From positions 1-64,000 of the forward strand of contig CAPOZU010000006.1 of assembly GCA_948676835.1 (NCBI GenBank): a stretch of 64,000 nt of DNA, written 5' to 3'. Shown piece by piece: positions 37,022 to 45,149 of the stretch (position 1 is its first letter; every line of letters starts with the position of its first letter). Source of the stretch: an uncultured Clostridia bacterium. Its GTDB lineage: Bacteria; Bacillota; Clostridia; TANB77; CAG-508. The translations under genes were made by a program, and so were the position numbers. The notes beneath the pieces were generated by a model. It was not told where the DNA came from, ran no database searches, and saw nothing but the letters and a program-made list of their open reading frames with translations.

Positions 37022-37990
37022 ATGAATTTTATAGAATTTAGATTAAAATTTAGACGTTGGTTTAGAAAATATAGAAATTTAATATTATTACTATTTTTAA
37101 TTTGGCTTTCAATATTTTTAATAAATTATTTTTTAAAACATAAACCGATTGAAAAAGCGCCTACTACTACATATGAAGCTCATAAATCAGTTATAGATTC
37201 TACTTCTTCGGTTCCAAAATCGCTTCAAAACACAATAGAAGAGATGTTAGAAGAGTATATTGGATATTGCAATGAAGGAAACTATCAAAAAGCATTTAAT
37301 ATGCTATCTGAAGATTGTAGAAAATATGAATATAATAATAATGTAGAAAAGTTTATGGATCATGTTTTAGTAAAAATGCCAGTTCCAAAACACTATTCAA
37401 TACAAGATTACTCAAACACAATGTATGATGGAAAAGATATCTATGTTTATGAAGTTAAATATACAGATGATCTTTTAGCAACAGGATTAACAAATAGTAC
37501 ATATGCATTTACTTCAGAAAAGATAGCTTTTTATAGAGAAGATAGTGAAGTATTAATGAATGTTGGCGAATATATTTATCATACAGATGTAAAAAGTATT
37601 TCTGAAAACGAATATTTAAAAATAGATGTTATTGATAAAATGGTTAATTATGATTCAGAAGTTTATGAAGTAAAATTAACTAATAGATCTAACTATACAG
37701 TAGTTGTTGCAGATGGAATTGAAACAGAGGAAGTTGTTCTTGTTTTGCCAAGTGAAACAAGAAATAGAACTTCAATATCAGATATAGTGTTAGAGCCACA
37801 GCAAAGTCAAACACTTAAATTTAAATTTACTAAATATGTAGATGATGGAGATAAATCTCAAAGCTTATTATTCTCATCAATTAGGGTTATGGAAAAATAT
37901 TCTGGAGTAGAGGATATCCCAACATCAACAATTCAGTCTGAAATAGATAATGCAATTTCTAAATTTAGTATGACTGTAGCTTTAAAATAA
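37022..37990 (+). CDS. second NTF2-like bitopic protein, VirB8-like candidate
   Basis: 322 residues: basic N-terminus (RLKFRRWFRKYR), one helix (about 22-38), then an NTF2-like helix block LEEYIGYCNEGNYQKAFNML (about 75-95) parallel to the preceding gene, and a C-terminal beta-rich domain (about 200-315) resembling an immunoglobulin-like extracellular module (YEVKLTNRSNYTVVVADG). Last gene of the long operon before the terminator. Probably a wall-side component of the secretion machine. Confidence 0.65.
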   Translation: MNFIEFRLKFRRWFRKYRNLILLLFLIWLSIFLINYFLKHKPIEKAPTTTYEAHKSVIDSTSSVPKSLQNTIEEMLEEYIGYCNEGNYQKAFNMLSEDCRKYEYNNNVEKFMDHVLVKMPVPKHYSIQDYSNTMYDGKDIYVYEVKYTDDLLATGLTNSTYAFTSEKIAFYREDSEVLMNVGEYIYHTDVKSISENEYLKIDVIDKMVNYDSEVYEVKLTNRSNYTVVVADGIETEEVVLVLPSETRNRTSISDIVLEPQQSQTLKFKFTKYVDDGDKSQSLLFSSIRVMEKYSGVEDIPTSTIQSEIDNAISKFSMTVALK

Positions 37991-38001
37991 AATTTATAAA
38001 G

Positions 38002-38034
38002 AAAGATTCTAATTGTTTAATTAGAATCTTTTTT
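38002..38034 (+). terminator. terminator of the main secretion operon
   Basis: AAAGATTCTAATT pairs with AATTAGAATCTTT around a four-base loop (GTTT), followed by more Ts. It is the first clear stop signal after the promoter at 18167, nearly 20 kb upstream. Confidence 0.88.
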
Positions 38035-38075
38035 GTGTTATAATGTGGAAAGTAAAAAATAAAGGATGTGAAGTT

Positions 38076-38777
38076 ATGTCTTATATAGAATTTAAAAATG
38101 TTGAAAAAATTTATAAAATGGGTGAAGTTACTATAAATGCTTTAAATAATACAAACTTTACTATTGAAAAAGGTGAACTTGTAGTAATAGTTGGACCTAG
38201 CGGTGCTGGTAAAACTACTACATTAAATATTTTAGGTGGAATGGATACAGCATCTTCAGGAGAAGTTGTAGTTGACGGGAAAAGAATAGATAAATTGAAA
38301 AATAAAGATTTAATAAAGTATAGAAGAGAAGATATAGGATTTGTTTTTCAATTTTACAATTTAGTTCAAAATTTAACAGCTGTTGAGAATGTTGAACTTG
38401 CTACTCAAATTTGCAAAGAATCTTTGAATCCAATAGAAGTATTAGAAAAAGTAGGTTTAAAAGATAGAATAAAAAATTTCCCTTCACAGCTTTCTGGTGG
38501 GGAACAACAAAGAGTAGCTATAGCAAGAGCTATAGCTAAAAATCCGAAATTATTATTATGTGATGAACCAACAGGTGCACTTGATTATAATACAGGTAAG
38601 CAAATTTTAAAATTATTGCAAGATACCTGTAGAAAAGAAAATATGACGATTATTATAATTACTCATAATACAGCTATTGCACCTATGGCTGATAAAGTAA
38701 TATATTTCAAAAACGGAACAACAGAAAGTATTAAAATAAATAATAATCCATTACCTATTGAAAATATAGAATGGTAA
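38076..38777 (+). CDS. ABC transporter ATP-binding protein (MacB/LolD type)
   Basis: 233 residues from ATG 38076, with AAAGGATGTG upstream; an in-frame ATG at 38043 overlaps a TATAAT (38039-38044) that could be the -10 box. Walker A is GPSGAGKTTT, the signature LSGGEQQRVAIARA is intact, Walker B reads LLLCDEPTGALD, and the switch His is in ITHNTAIAPMADKV. The fit is to the MacB/LolD/FtsE-like group (QFYNLVQNLTAVENV), whose partners are FtsX-like permeases. No permease gene lies next to it, so its membrane partner must be elsewhere, or it is a remnant of a larger locus. Confidence 0.9.
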   Translation: MSYIEFKNVEKIYKMGEVTINALNNTNFTIEKGELVVIVGPSGAGKTTTLNILGGMDTASSGEVVVDGKRIDKLKNKDLIKYRREDIGFVFQFYNLVQNLTAVENVELATQICKESLNPIEVLEKVGLKDRIKNFPSQLSGGEQQRVAIARAIAKNPKLLLCDEPTGALDYNTGKQILKLLQDTCRKENMTIIIITHNTAIAPMADKVIYFKNGTTESIKINNNPLPIENIEW

Positions 38778-38780
38778 TTT

Positions 38781-38963
38781 CTATTTTTTTCTATTTTGAT
38801 TTTTTAATTGACGTTTTTTGGCTTTTCTATTTTTTAAATACTCATAAACAAATCCACCTTCTACAAACCATCCTGCGCTACGTCCCCAAAAGGTAAAAAA
38901 GCCAAGAACAACAATTACTCCAACAACAATATTAACTATAACTTTAATCCAAAATTCATTCAT
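38781..38963 (-). CDS. small single-pass membrane protein
   Basis: 60 residues from ATG 38963 (GAAGGA upstream; a codon-6-earlier ATG at 38981 precedes that site). One helix (FWIKVIVNIVVGVIVVLGFF), an aromatic patch with W and F, then a very basic tail (NRKAKKRQLKNQNRKK). No family recognised. It converges on the ABC ATPase gene with three bases between stops. Because it is short, the main support is the ribosome site and the coherent membrane-protein layout. Confidence 0.5.
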   Translation of the reverse strand: MNEFWIKVIVNIVVGVIVVLGFFTFWGRSAGWFVEGGFVYEYLKNRKAKKRQLKNQNRKK

Positions 38964-39091
38964 AATTATATTTTCCTTCATATAAAAATCTATAATTAAA
39001 TTATATAGTTAATTATTATAAAAATCAATTATTGGATTTATAATTTTAATCTTGTGTAACCAAAATGTAACTCAAATTCCAGAAAAAACTA

Positions 39092-39120
39092 TTGCTATAG
39101 ACTTTTAAATAATATACAAT
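39092..39120 (+). promoter_or_regulatory. possible promoter of the glucosaminidase operon
   Basis: TTGCTA (39092-39097) and TACAAT (39115-39120) separated by 17 bases, 59 bases upstream of the start at 39180. Both boxes deviate from consensus. Confidence 0.4.
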
Positions 39121-39179
39121 ATTATTGGATAAATAAAATAGGATAAATAGATATTTTTTTAGGAAGGGAGGAAGTAAAT

Positions 39180-40502
39180 ATGAATCAAATTAATAATAAT
39201 TATGATGATAAATCACTTTCTGACCTTTTTAAAGAAGTAAAAGACATAAGATATGGACGAGCTAAACCAAAAGAAATCAAGGACCCTAGAGAAAATGTAA
39301 AATTCAATAGGATTTGTGTTGTAGATAAAAAGTTTAACATTTTCGGAGCTATAATAGGGCTTTTATTTGTTATTATGTTTTTTACATTAGTACATAGTAA
39401 TAGCATATTTGCAACCTCAGAAGAAGAAAAAGTTGCAATTGCAGAATATGAGCAAAATCAATTTCCTATAGAAATGATGGAAATTATTTCTAATAATATT
39501 AGTTCATCAACAACAAAAGAAATAAAAACATCAGAAATTCAAATTCCTTATGAAACAACGTATGTTGATAATAACCAATTACCATTAAATGAAGAGGTTA
39601 TAATAGAAAATGGTAGAATAGGATATTTAGATCAAACTGTTATTAGAACTTATGAAAATGGCGAATTAATAAATGAAAATATAATTAGTGAGATAACTAA
39701 AACAGAAGCTGTAACAGAAGTAATTGAAAAGGGAACTTCAGAATTTTTGTATAATATGCAAGCACATATTGGAGATATATTATATACATCTGATGTTGCA
39801 ACAATGTATGAAAGTGCTGCTGAAGATGAAGAACATGTTGTATGTATGATATATCCATACATAGATATAAAAATTCTTTCAGTGAAAGAAGAATGGAGTT
39901 ATGTAACTGTTGATGGATTAAATGGATATGTTAAAAATGATCTTATTACTTCATCAGCAATTTATCCAGAAGTTGTAGAGTTATGTAGAAAACAAAGAAT
40001 TTTAGTTAGTGTAAATAGTGCTATGGCATTAAATAAACCAAGTGGGCTTACAAGAGATGATTTTATAAGAGTTCTTTCAAATAATGAAAAAGATAGAGAA
40101 CATATAATAGAAAACTGCGCAGAGTATTTTTATCAGGCAGAGCAAAATTACAATATAAATGGATTATTTTTAGCATCAATAGGAATACATGAAAGCAATT
40201 GGGGAATGTCAAATATATCAAGACAAAAGAAAAATTTATTTGGATATGGATCATATGATTCTTCTCCATTTGCGTCATCATATACATTTGAGAGTTACCA
40301 ATATGGTATAGATCTTGTTGCTAAAGTTTTAGCAAAATATTATTTAAATGAAGCAGGTACCCCAATATATGATGGTGAAACAGCTGTTGGAAGTTATTAT
40401 AATGGCCCAACAGTGGCTGGAGTAAATATCAGATATGCAAGTGATACAAATTGGTCAAATAGAGTATATTCTATAATGGAATCTTTATATAAAGAATTAT
40501 AA
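39180..40502 (+). CDS. membrane-anchored SH3-glucosaminidase (cell-wall hydrolase)
   Basis: 440 residues. Cytosolic N-terminus of about 50 residues, one helix (about 58-78), an extracellular linker, an SH3-like domain at about 195-260 (IKILSVKEEWSYVTVDGLNG) and a C-terminal glucosaminidase domain from about 310: ASIGIHESNWGMSNIS carries the catalytic Glu, followed by KKNLFGYGSYDSSPFASSYT and SYYNGPTVAGVNIRYASD. Such enzymes cut peptidoglycan glycan strands. Gram-positive type IV secretion loci usually include a wall hydrolase in the VirB1 role, and this gene sits 1.2 kb after the secretion operon. GGGAGGAAG precedes the ATG. Confidence 0.85.
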   Translation: MNQINNNYDDKSLSDLFKEVKDIRYGRAKPKEIKDPRENVKFNRICVVDKKFNIFGAIIGLLFVIMFFTLVHSNSIFATSEEEKVAIAEYEQNQFPIEMMEIISNNISSSTTKEIKTSEIQIPYETTYVDNNQLPLNEEVIIENGRIGYLDQTVIRTYENGELINENIISEITKTEAVTEVIEKGTSEFLYNMQAHIGDILYTSDVATMYESAAEDEEHVVCMIYPYIDIKILSVKEEWSYVTVDGLNGYVKNDLITSSAIYPEVVELCRKQRILVSVNSAMALNKPSGLTRDDFIRVLSNNEKDREHIIENCAEYFYQAEQNYNINGLFLASIGIHESNWGMSNISRQKKNLFGYGSYDSSPFASSYTFESYQYGIDLVAKVLAKYYLNEAGTPIYDGETAVGSYYNGPTVAGVNIRYASDTNWSNRVYSIMESLYKEL

Positions 40503-40525
40503 AATGAAAAGGAATGTGTAAAAGT

Positions 40526-41362
40526 TTGAAAAAAAGAAAATCTTTGGATATTAAGCTAATTATTTTAGCTGATTTAATATTAATGATTACTGTATTTTTT
40601 GCATATAAGCAAATTTTTGTAGTAGAAAAGCGAAAAGCAGTGTATGCTGATGCGTCAGAGAAATTTGTTGAAGAAAATAAACAACCTGTTTTTAAAATAG
40701 GAAAGATTATTTTATATAGCAGTGCAAATGCAGTAGACAATAGCGATGGACAATTAAAAAGTATTGACATCAGCCAATTTACAGATATGGAAATCTATAT
40801 AGATAATACTAAAAAAAGTCAGGCAATTACTGCTGAAAATACATTAAACGAAATGTATATAGATAATATAAAATTTTCTACTAATTCGAGTGATGGAACA
40901 AAGTCTTTTAATTACAAAAATCCATTTGATTGTGGAAAATATATTGAATTAGAGAATTACAGAGATGATGGAATATTATTTAAAATTACAAATACTAATG
41001 AAAAAGATTCGTCTTCAGATTATAATGATAATATTTTTTATACTGATTGTACAAATCCTATATCTTTGGGGTTTGTTAATAAAGATATATTAAAAGGGTG
41101 CGAAGTAAATAGTACAAATGGTTCGATTACCTTTGATGGTAGTATTTTAAGAAGTGCAAATGTGGATTTAAAACAAATATCACCTACTATTTCATTTACA
41201 ATCCATTTAACTAATAATTATAATGAAAAGTTCACTTGCAATTTAAGCTTGGATATAGATTTATCAGCAAGTGATGGTGGAATTTATAATGGATATGTAA
41301 TGAAAGTTTTAAACACAGAAGATACAAAATATAATTTTATAAAGGTTTCAGACTCAAAATAG
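40526..41362 (+). CDS. anchored extracytoplasmic protein, paralogue of the 51986 gene
   Basis: 278 residues from TTG 40526 (AAAAGGA upstream; the in-frame ATG 40514 directly abuts that site). One N-terminal helix (about 9-28), then a secreted domain. It is related to the protein encoded at 51986-52708: KIILYSSANAVDNSDG with SIDISQFTDMEIYIDNTKKS here corresponds to KILLVSTVNGDITDDP with NIDISQVNDVYMYIDKTQET there, and both end in a similar beta-rich half. No known family. It follows the glucosaminidase gene by 23 bases and shares its terminator, so it may belong to the secretion machinery. Confidence 0.72.
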   Translation: MKKRKSLDIKLIILADLILMITVFFAYKQIFVVEKRKAVYADASEKFVEENKQPVFKIGKIILYSSANAVDNSDGQLKSIDISQFTDMEIYIDNTKKSQAITAENTLNEMYIDNIKFSTNSSDGTKSFNYKNPFDCGKYIELENYRDDGILFKITNTNEKDSSSDYNDNIFYTDCTNPISLGFVNKDILKGCEVNSTNGSITFDGSILRSANVDLKQISPTISFTIHLTNNYNEKFTCNLSLDIDLSASDGGIYNGYVMKVLNTEDTKYNFIKVSDSK

Positions 41363-41377
41363 TCTGGAACTTTTTTT
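41344..41377 (+). terminator. terminator of the glucosaminidase operon
   Basis: GTTTCAGACT pairs with AGTCTGGAAC (one G-T) around CAAAAT, followed by seven Ts. The stem begins inside the coding region and spans the stop codon. Confidence 0.8.
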
Positions 41378-41477
41378 GCGAGAAAAATAAGTTTTTTATA
41401 TTTGGGTTTACATAACTTGAAAAAAGAATCTAAATATGGTAAAATAATATATAGCAAAAAAACAGGAGGAAAAACGT

Positions 41478-42089
41478 ATGAAACGGGAAACGAATGACGT
41501 AACTTTAAACAACGTATTTCAGGAGGTAAGGGTAAGTACTCTTTCCGAAAATGATGACATTTTCTGTTATACGCCTAAATCTGAGGAGGAGGCGGAAATA
41601 AAAGAAAACATCATTAAAGCAATAAAATCAAAGATTCCGGATTTCAAGTCACAAGTAGAACAGCCCTGTTTGGGGAAAGACGGCGAACTATGTTACACTG
41701 CTGGAGGTACAACATATGGACATAATATTGTCTGGTGGACTATTAAAGCAGAAAATGTATGGCCCGAGAGAAAAAGCAGGATAGGAAGTCCTGAGCAAAG
41801 ATTTGCCTTTTTAGGTTATCTAATTAAAGAGCTCCATGAAAAGTACGATTATACAGTGGAAGAAGCATGGGATGCTGTATGTACAAGTACTGAAAATTTG
41901 AAAAAATACAATGGAGTATGGAAAGATTTAGATTCAATTCAGATAACATTAAAAGGCGTAAGTGATGCTATACTGTTTGGAGGTTCTGGAAGACCAATTG
42001 CTTCATTTGGAGAAGCAGGTTGGTGGACTGCATTTGAGGGTTTCAGTATGGCTAGAGCCTGGATTGTATGTGACTGTGATGAAGAATAA
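41478..42089 (+). CDS. hypothetical soluble protein
   Basis: 203 residues, acidic, with no signal peptide or membrane helix. Notable segments: YTAGGTTYGHNIVWWTIKAE, a helix-rich middle (QRFAFLGYLIKELHEKYDYT) and a Gly-rich C-terminus (LFGGSGRPIASFGEAGWWTA) ending CDCDEE. No family recognised. Base composition is visibly less AT-rich than in the secretion genes, as in the following gene, with which it probably forms a unit (48 bases apart, both with AGGAGGAAAAA ribosome sites). Likely acquired together. Confidence 0.7.
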   Translation: MKRETNDVTLNNVFQEVRVSTLSENDDIFCYTPKSEEEAEIKENIIKAIKSKIPDFKSQVEQPCLGKDGELCYTAGGTTYGHNIVWWTIKAENVWPERKSRIGSPEQRFAFLGYLIKELHEKYDYTVEEAWDAVCTSTENLKKYNGVWKDLDSIQITLKGVSDAILFGGSGRPIASFGEAGWWTAFEGFSMARAWIVCDCDEE

Positions 42090-42136
42090 TCTCCAATATG
42101 TAACTAAAAACTTCAACAACAAATAGGAGGAAAAAC

Positions 42137-43258
42137 ATGTTTAGTATGAATGGATTTCGGAAGATGCTTGCTACTGCTATGAGTGAGATGGCAAAAGATA
42201 TCATGCCAAATGATGAGCACCCAAAGGATGACTGGTCAAAGGATGAGTGTCAAAAAGAAGCCACTTTCACAAAGAACGATGGGATTCTTAATGAACGGAG
42301 AACACAGAGTACAGTTGATGTAAATCGTATAAATGTGGATTCATCTAGCCTGGATGTTAAAGTTTCTGTGGCAGATGTATCTGACATTGAAGTTGCAATT
42401 AAGGGAAATGCAATCAAAGTTCCGGCGATTGAATTTACTACAGAAGTTGTAGAAAGAGAATTCTGTGTAAAAACCAGAATAAAGTCTGGAATTGTAATTG
42501 GACTTTTGTACCTTGAAGTACTTGTACCGCGTGAGAGCAGATTCAGAAGAATTTCCATAACCAGCAGCACAGGAGACATTGAGATTTCCAGAAAGATTTT
42601 GGTAGATGAACTTAATGTAAATACGAGCTCAGGAGATGTTTCTTTGGAAAAGCTCCGTGATTTGAGCACTATTAATATTAAGACAAGCACAGGAGATGTA
42701 GAGGTCACAGATTATGTTGAGGCTCATTGCTTGAAAATCGAAACGGCTTCTGGTGAAGTGGAAGTTTCCAATGATATTTCGGCTGATGAGATTGAGATTA
42801 GTACTTCAACAGGAGATATCGAACTTTCTGATACAGTTTATGCCAAAACAGTTAGCATTGATACTTGTTCAGGAGAGGTAGATATCAGCAAACTTACTGC
42901 CAGTGAGAAAGTTTTTGTTGAGACAAAAACGGGAGACGTTGAAGTGGCTAATACAAAGGCAGATGCTTTCAGGATTCAGACATATTCTGGAGAAGTGGAC
43001 ATTGATGCTGAGTTTGTAAAAGCAGATATTGATACAAGCACAGGAGATGTTACAGTAAGTACTACTGCCAAGCAGGATATTGAACTTAACGTTAACAGCA
43101 ATTCTGGGGACGTATCGATTGAGCTTTATAATATCAAAACAATAATGCAGACAATTAGAACCAAAACGGGAGATGCCTATTGTAATGGTTCTGGTGACGG
43201 AGAGCATACGGCTGATATTCATGTAACCACAACAACTGGAGACATTGAAATCTCATAA
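42137..43258 (+). CDS. DUF4097-type beta-solenoid protein
   Basis: 373 residues. From about residue 60 it consists of repeated short strands with the motif (S/T)-x-(S/T)-G-(D/E)-(V/I)-E-(V/I)-S, at least ten copies spaced about 20-23 residues (TSTGDIEISRK, TSSGDVSLEK, TSTGDVEVTD, TASGEVEVSN, TSTGDIELSD and so on). This is the DUF4097/adhesin-like right-handed beta-helix pattern. No signal peptide is evident, unlike many relatives, so it may be cytosolic. Such proteins often sit next to envelope-stress regulators, and three ECF sigma modules follow downstream. Function otherwise unknown. Confidence 0.82.
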   Translation: MFSMNGFRKMLATAMSEMAKDIMPNDEHPKDDWSKDECQKEATFTKNDGILNERRTQSTVDVNRINVDSSSLDVKVSVADVSDIEVAIKGNAIKVPAIEFTTEVVEREFCVKTRIKSGIVIGLLYLEVLVPRESRFRRISITSSTGDIEISRKILVDELNVNTSSGDVSLEKLRDLSTINIKTSTGDVEVTDYVEAHCLKIETASGEVEVSNDISADEIEISTSTGDIELSDTVYAKTVSIDTCSGEVDISKLTASEKVFVETKTGDVEVANTKADAFRIQTYSGEVDIDAEFVKADIDTSTGDVTVSTTAKQDIELNVNSNSGDVSIELYNIKTIMQTIRTKTGDAYCNGSGDGEHTADIHVTTTTGDIEIS

Positions 43259-43275
43259 TTAAAAAATGATTTTGC

Positions 43276-43308
43276 AAGGAGTGCCACAATGCGTGGCACT
43301 CTTTGTTT
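43276..43308 (+). terminator. terminator after the DUF4097 gene
   Basis: AAGGAGTGCCAC pairs with GTGGCACTCTTT around a five-base loop (AATGC), followed by a short GTTTAT tail. The stem is strong and GC-rich; the T-tail is weak. Confidence 0.7.
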
Positions 43309-43324
43309 ATACATAAAGAATTAC

Positions 43325-43353
43325 TTGATTTTTGAATATTATTCTATTATAAT
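43325..43353 (+). promoter_or_regulatory. promoter of the tRNA-Arg gene
   Basis: TTGATT (43325-43330) and TATAAT (43348-43353) separated by 17 bases; the -10 box ends 13 bases before the tRNA 5' end. Confidence 0.65.
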
Positions 43354-43366
43354 ATAAAAGTATAAT

Positions 43367-43442
<76 letters not shown>

Positions 43443-43506
43443 AAGTTCAAAGTATATGCATATTTTGCATATACTATTTTTTTATATGAAAGGGGAAGAA
43501 ATAGTT

Positions 43507-44040
43507 TTGAAAGAACTAATGGATGAAATTCTAAAAGGAAATACGAAAGCATTAGAAGAATTAGTACAAATTATATTACCTAAATTATATAGAATTGCAT
43601 ATGACAGACTAAAAAACGAAGCAGATGTAAATGATGCTATACAAGAGACTCTAATAATATTTTACAAAAATTTACATAAATTAGAAAATAAAGAATATTT
43701 TTATTCATGGATTATTAAAGTATTAAAAAATGAATGTAATAAAATCTACAATAGAAAAGTGAAAAATATAAATATTTTAGAAAGAGAAACAATATTAACA
43801 GAAAATAATTTACTAGAAAATCCAATGGAAGATATTAACAGAGAACTTGATTTCGATATACTGATGGAGAAACTGAACAAAGATGAAAAAATCATTTTAA
43901 AATTATATTATGATGATGGATTTGAAATAAGTGAAATTTCTAATATGTTAAACAAAAATATAAATACTATAAAAAGTAAAATATCAAGAGCAAAGGCAAA
44001 GCTCAAAAACAAAATGAAAGGAGGCAATTCAAATGAATGA
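43507..44040 (+). CDS. ECF-type RNA polymerase sigma factor (module 1)
   Basis: 177 residues from TTG 43507, which has AGGGGAAG ten bases upstream; ATGs at 43456 and 43486 precede that site. Region 2 is recognisable in ADVNDAIQETLIIFYKNLHK and region 4 in LNKDEKIILKLYYDDGFEIS with the helix-turn-helix NINTIKSKISRAKAKL. There is no sigma region 1 or 3, as in ECF factors. The stop overlaps the start of a DUF4179 membrane protein gene by eight bases, the usual sigma/anti-sigma pairing. Confidence 0.9.
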   Translation: MKELMDEILKGNTKALEELVQIILPKLYRIAYDRLKNEADVNDAIQETLIIFYKNLHKLENKEYFYSWIIKVLKNECNKIYNRKVKNINILERETILTENNLLENPMEDINRELDFDILMEKLNKDEKIILKLYYDDGFEISEISNMLNKNINTIKSKISRAKAKLKNKMKGGNSNE

Positions 44041-45106
44041 TAATCAAGAATTAGATGAAATGGATAAATTATTATTAGAATACTATAGAAGAAAAAGAAA
44101 TAATGAATCTATAGTGCCTCCTTCAACTAAAAAAGTCGCTCAAAGATTTATAAAAAGAGTAAAGATGCAAAATACTATGAAAAAATTTAGTAAAGTAGCG
44201 GTTATATTTATTACAATTGGTATAATGACAACAGGAATTGTTTTTGCTAAAGATATAGCTAATTTCATAAAATCAATATTTACTAATACAACACCAGCAA
44301 TAGAAACGGCAGTTCAAAACGGATATATACAAAATGTAGATATGGAATACGTATATAGTAATGATGTAGGAGTAAAGCTAGAATCTTTGATAATAGACAA
44401 TTTAAATTTAGATATAGCTTTTACTTATAAGTATAATAACACTACAATAAATTCAATAAGATTGGAAGACTATATAATTATGGATGAAAACGAAGATGTT
44501 ATTTATGATACAAACTATAGTCAAAAAGATAAATGCAATTTAGTAAATCTTATTACAAGAGATAAAGAAACTTTAAAAATTGATAATGAAACATATACAG
44601 AATCAATATTGTTTAAATTTATGAAAGGAAAAGATGTTTTTAAAGAAATATTTATAAATATAAATAAATTAAAGGTGACTAAAGAAGATAATAGTATAGA
44701 TTATGTTACAGGAAATTGGAATTTTAAAATTAACTTGAATGAAAAGATGTTAGAAAATAGAGAATATGAATACATCACATTAAACAAAGACATAATTCAA
44801 GAATTACATGCAACAATGACAGCAACAGGATTTATTATTCAAATAAAATCAATTATACCAATAAATCTGGATATATTTGATTATTCTGAAAACTTTATAT
44901 TAGAAAATAGTATAAATGAAAAAATTAATCCATATTTTATAGAAAATGGGGATATAGATTATAATAGTAATGTAGAGAATGGAATGTTTACAATATATTA
45001 TAATAATATTAGTACATATTCTGATAATATTGATGAATTATTTTTAAATTTAAATGTTAATGGAGATATAAAGAAAATAAAATTAACAAAAAAGGCTAGC
45101 AATTAG
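44033..45106 (+). CDS. DUF4179-type membrane protein, putative anti-sigma factor (module 1)
   Basis: 357 residues. Cytosolic N-terminal segment of about 55 residues, one helix (about 57-76, VAVIFITIGIMTTGIVFAKD), then an extracytoplasmic domain beginning with PAIETAVQNGYIQ, characteristic of DUF4179 proteins. Genes of this kind are usually paired with ECF sigma factors and are thought to hold them at the membrane until an outside signal arrives. Overlaps the sigma gene by eight bases; AAAGGAGG precedes the ATG. The intact length (357) helps to judge the frameshifted relative at 47573. Confidence 0.85.
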   Translation: MNDNQELDEMDKLLLEYYRRKRNNESIVPPSTKKVAQRFIKRVKMQNTMKKFSKVAVIFITIGIMTTGIVFAKDIANFIKSIFTNTTPAIETAVQNGYIQNVDMEYVYSNDVGVKLESLIIDNLNLDIAFTYKYNNTTINSIRLEDYIIMDENEDVIYDTNYSQKDKCNLVNLITRDKETLKIDNETYTESILFKFMKGKDVFKEIFININKLKVTKEDNSIDYVTGNWNFKINLNEKMLENREYEYITLNKDIIQELHATMTATGFIIQIKSIIPINLDIFDYSENFILENSINEKINPYFIENGDIDYNSNVENGMFTIYYNNISTYSDNIDELFLNLNVNGDIKKIKLTKKASN

Positions 45107-45121
45107 ATTGCTAGCCTTTTT
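45089..45121 (+). terminator. terminator of ECF module 1
   Basis: AAAGGCTAGCAAT pairs with ATTGCTAGCCTTT around the stop codon TAG, then Ts. A perfect stem. Confidence 0.88.
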
Positions 45122-45149
45122 GTGTGGAAAATGAATTATATATTCAATA

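Noticed and set aside
14851..41362. Reading the secretion locus as an integrative conjugative element
   Set aside because: No relaxase, coupling protein, integrase or attachment repeats in or beside it; the integrase at 1232 is 12 kb away with housekeeping genes between.
42590..43257. CRISPR array or DNA tandem repeat in the periodic region
   Set aside because: The periodicity is at protein level in the DUF4097 solenoid; the DNA units differ and have no spacers.
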